This document shows positions 62,851 to 64,000 of a DNA stretch of 64,000 nucleotides, piece after piece. Where the stretch lies: NCBI GenBank assembly GCA_036867785.1, contig CP145423.1, forward strand, positions 682,001-746,000, read 5' to 3'. Position 1 is the first letter of the stretch. Each line of letters opens with the position of its first letter. A model generated the notes under the pieces. That model was given only the letters and a program-made list of their open reading frames with translations, had not been told where the DNA came from and ran no database searches. This DNA comes from Plasmodiophora brassicae (lineage: Eukaryota > Endomyxa: Phytomyxea > Phytomyxea > Plasmodiophorida). Both the position numbers and the translations under genes were made by a program.

Positions 62851-63418
62851 GGAGGTTGGACATCCAGCGTTTCGTTGCCCGAAGAAGCCTACCAAGAAGC
62901 AGGTCGCAGACCTGCTGAAGGATCGCCGCAAGGTGCCAACGGGAAGGGATGGACCCCGTAAGGCCAAATCTGATAAAGATGACGACCTGTCAGAGTACCC
63001 ATGGCTTCCAGTGGTAGGAAGGGTGTCGGAGGAGGCGCGGAGGACAGGGGACCAAATAGTCGTCCGTGTAAACGGACATGAGGAAGACTACGTTGGGATC
63101 CTGGACAGTGGAGCGACATCGGTGGACGTTCTGATGCCATTGACCATAGCGCGCGAGCTGATGGAACGGGACCCATTGTTAACAATGGAGAACCTCCAGA
63201 AGCCGGAAACGTTCTGTCTGGTAGACAGAGAAACGAAGCACACAGCCTACCATGTGATGATACTGGATCTGGGACTGACGACGACGGCAGGCGAACTGAT
63301 CACTCGCCGGCGCCGATGCCTTGTATGGGATATTCCTGAAAAGGAAATCATCCTAGGGGAGAGGCTGTTGGACGACTTGGGTATCCACCCAAAGAAGGCC
63401 CTGGACGTACTCATTTAG
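62830..63418 (+). pseudogene. F2 zinc knuckle and protease part
   Basis: CFNCEEVGHPAFRC then basic linker, aspartic protease GILDSGATSVDVLMPL and LGERLLDDLGIHP. Near-identical to F. Confidence 0.85.
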
Positions 63419-64000
63419 AGCACTCCGAAGAAGGGGAATGACGTCATGGATGAAGTGCACGATATGGCAAACGAGGTGCCACCTCTCTGGGAAGGGGAGG
63501 AAGAGGAAACAGAGGATGTGAGGATCGGAACCGATTCCACAGACTCCCTGGAAAGGGAGATGGACGGGATGGTCGAGCGCGCATTGAGGAATGGCCTACC
63601 GCAAGCGATGGTGAAATCGCTTCGGAAACTCGTCAGAAGATATAGGGACGTTTGGCGTATGAGCATCGGACCTGATGGTCCAGCCAGGGTTACACCATTT
63701 GTCACGGAGCTGAAACCGGATGCGGAACCTTACAGGTGCCGAGCCAGAAAGTACAGTATGGAGGACAGTGCTTTCATGGAGGAATTCGTCGCCCAATTGA
63801 AGAAGTATGGCATCGTTTTTGAAAAGTACAACGCGAAGTGGGCTTCACCGGTGGTGGTGGTGACGAAGCCAGGGGGCGGTAAGCGGTTCTGTGTTGATCT
63901 CAGAGCTGTTAATGCCAAATGTGTCGCCGTGGCGTGGCCAATGCCACATCAGGAGGCGATACTGAGGAACCTGGCAGGCTCGAGGTTCTGGTTTAAGCTA

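Larger units (their letters stand above)
61836..64000 (+). mobile_element. Gypsy-F2, runs off the window
   Basis: Plus-strand second copy of F in H. 5' LTR 61836-62011 (176 bp; a 2-bp length difference and few changes from F). Parts seen: gag (62050-62850), zinc knuckle and protease (62830-63418), reverse transcriptase start (63640-64000, with WASPVVVVTKPGGG and CVDLRAVNAKC). Broken, about two or three breaks in the visible part. It lacks the G2 insertion. Confidence 0.9.

Overview
The window is eukaryotic and almost wholly made of LTR retrotransposons. Only the first ~1.2 kb looks like host sequence: a candidate gene with three very short GT-AG introns (53, 64 and 60 nt), followed by a 22-bp minisatellite. 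Short introns, GC-rich coding sequence and this mix of Ty3/Gypsy chromodomain elements and Ty1/Copia elements fit a repeat-rich microbial eukaryote such as an early-diverging fungus or an oomycete. I cannot choose between these from sequence alone. No bacterial operon, rRNA, intact tRNA or CRISPR array is visible. Element names used here (A, B, C, D, F, G, H) are my own labels.

Left block (2.0-16.9 kb): a Copia gag/LTR remnant (C0), the 3' end of a Gypsy-A copy (A''), then a minus-strand Gypsy-A remnant (A', 4014-16885). A' is split by Gypsy-F (5780-16381, target duplication CAGG), and F is split by Gypsy-G2 (10250-15585, duplication ATGAC). G2 has identical LTRs and one 1,629-residue gag-pol frame.

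Middle and right block (17.6-61.0 kb): a minus-strand Gypsy (G3) is cut into five pieces by four large insertions. They are G1 (17714-34449, ACAAC), A1 (34625-50673, ACCG), C2 (50991-56526, GGCAC) and D2 (57309-60261, TCAGG). G1 itself carries a partial Copia (C1), a 70-bp perfect palindrome (CTCC) and the apparently whole chromovirus D1 (28454-34253, CTCAC). A1 carries a miniature LTR element (TRIM B2, GCCTT), and its 3' LTR is split by Copia C3. C3 holds a 4.7-kb TRIM-bracketed composite (B0, GCAGC). C2 carries a solo LTR (CTGCG). G3 sits in the integrase region of another chromovirus (H), which F2 interrupts at the right edge.

The nest preserves three apparent ways of priming reverse transcription. 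Copia elements and their TRIM partners carry a site complementary to the anticodon arm of tRNA-Asn. D chromoviruses carry a site complementary to their own predicted transcript start, as in Tf1 self-priming. The remaining Gypsy families (A, F, G1, G2, G3) each have a different perfect palindrome exactly at the LTR/leader junction. I know of no description of that last pattern, and it is my lead candidate for something new. All LTR comparisons were made by eye.
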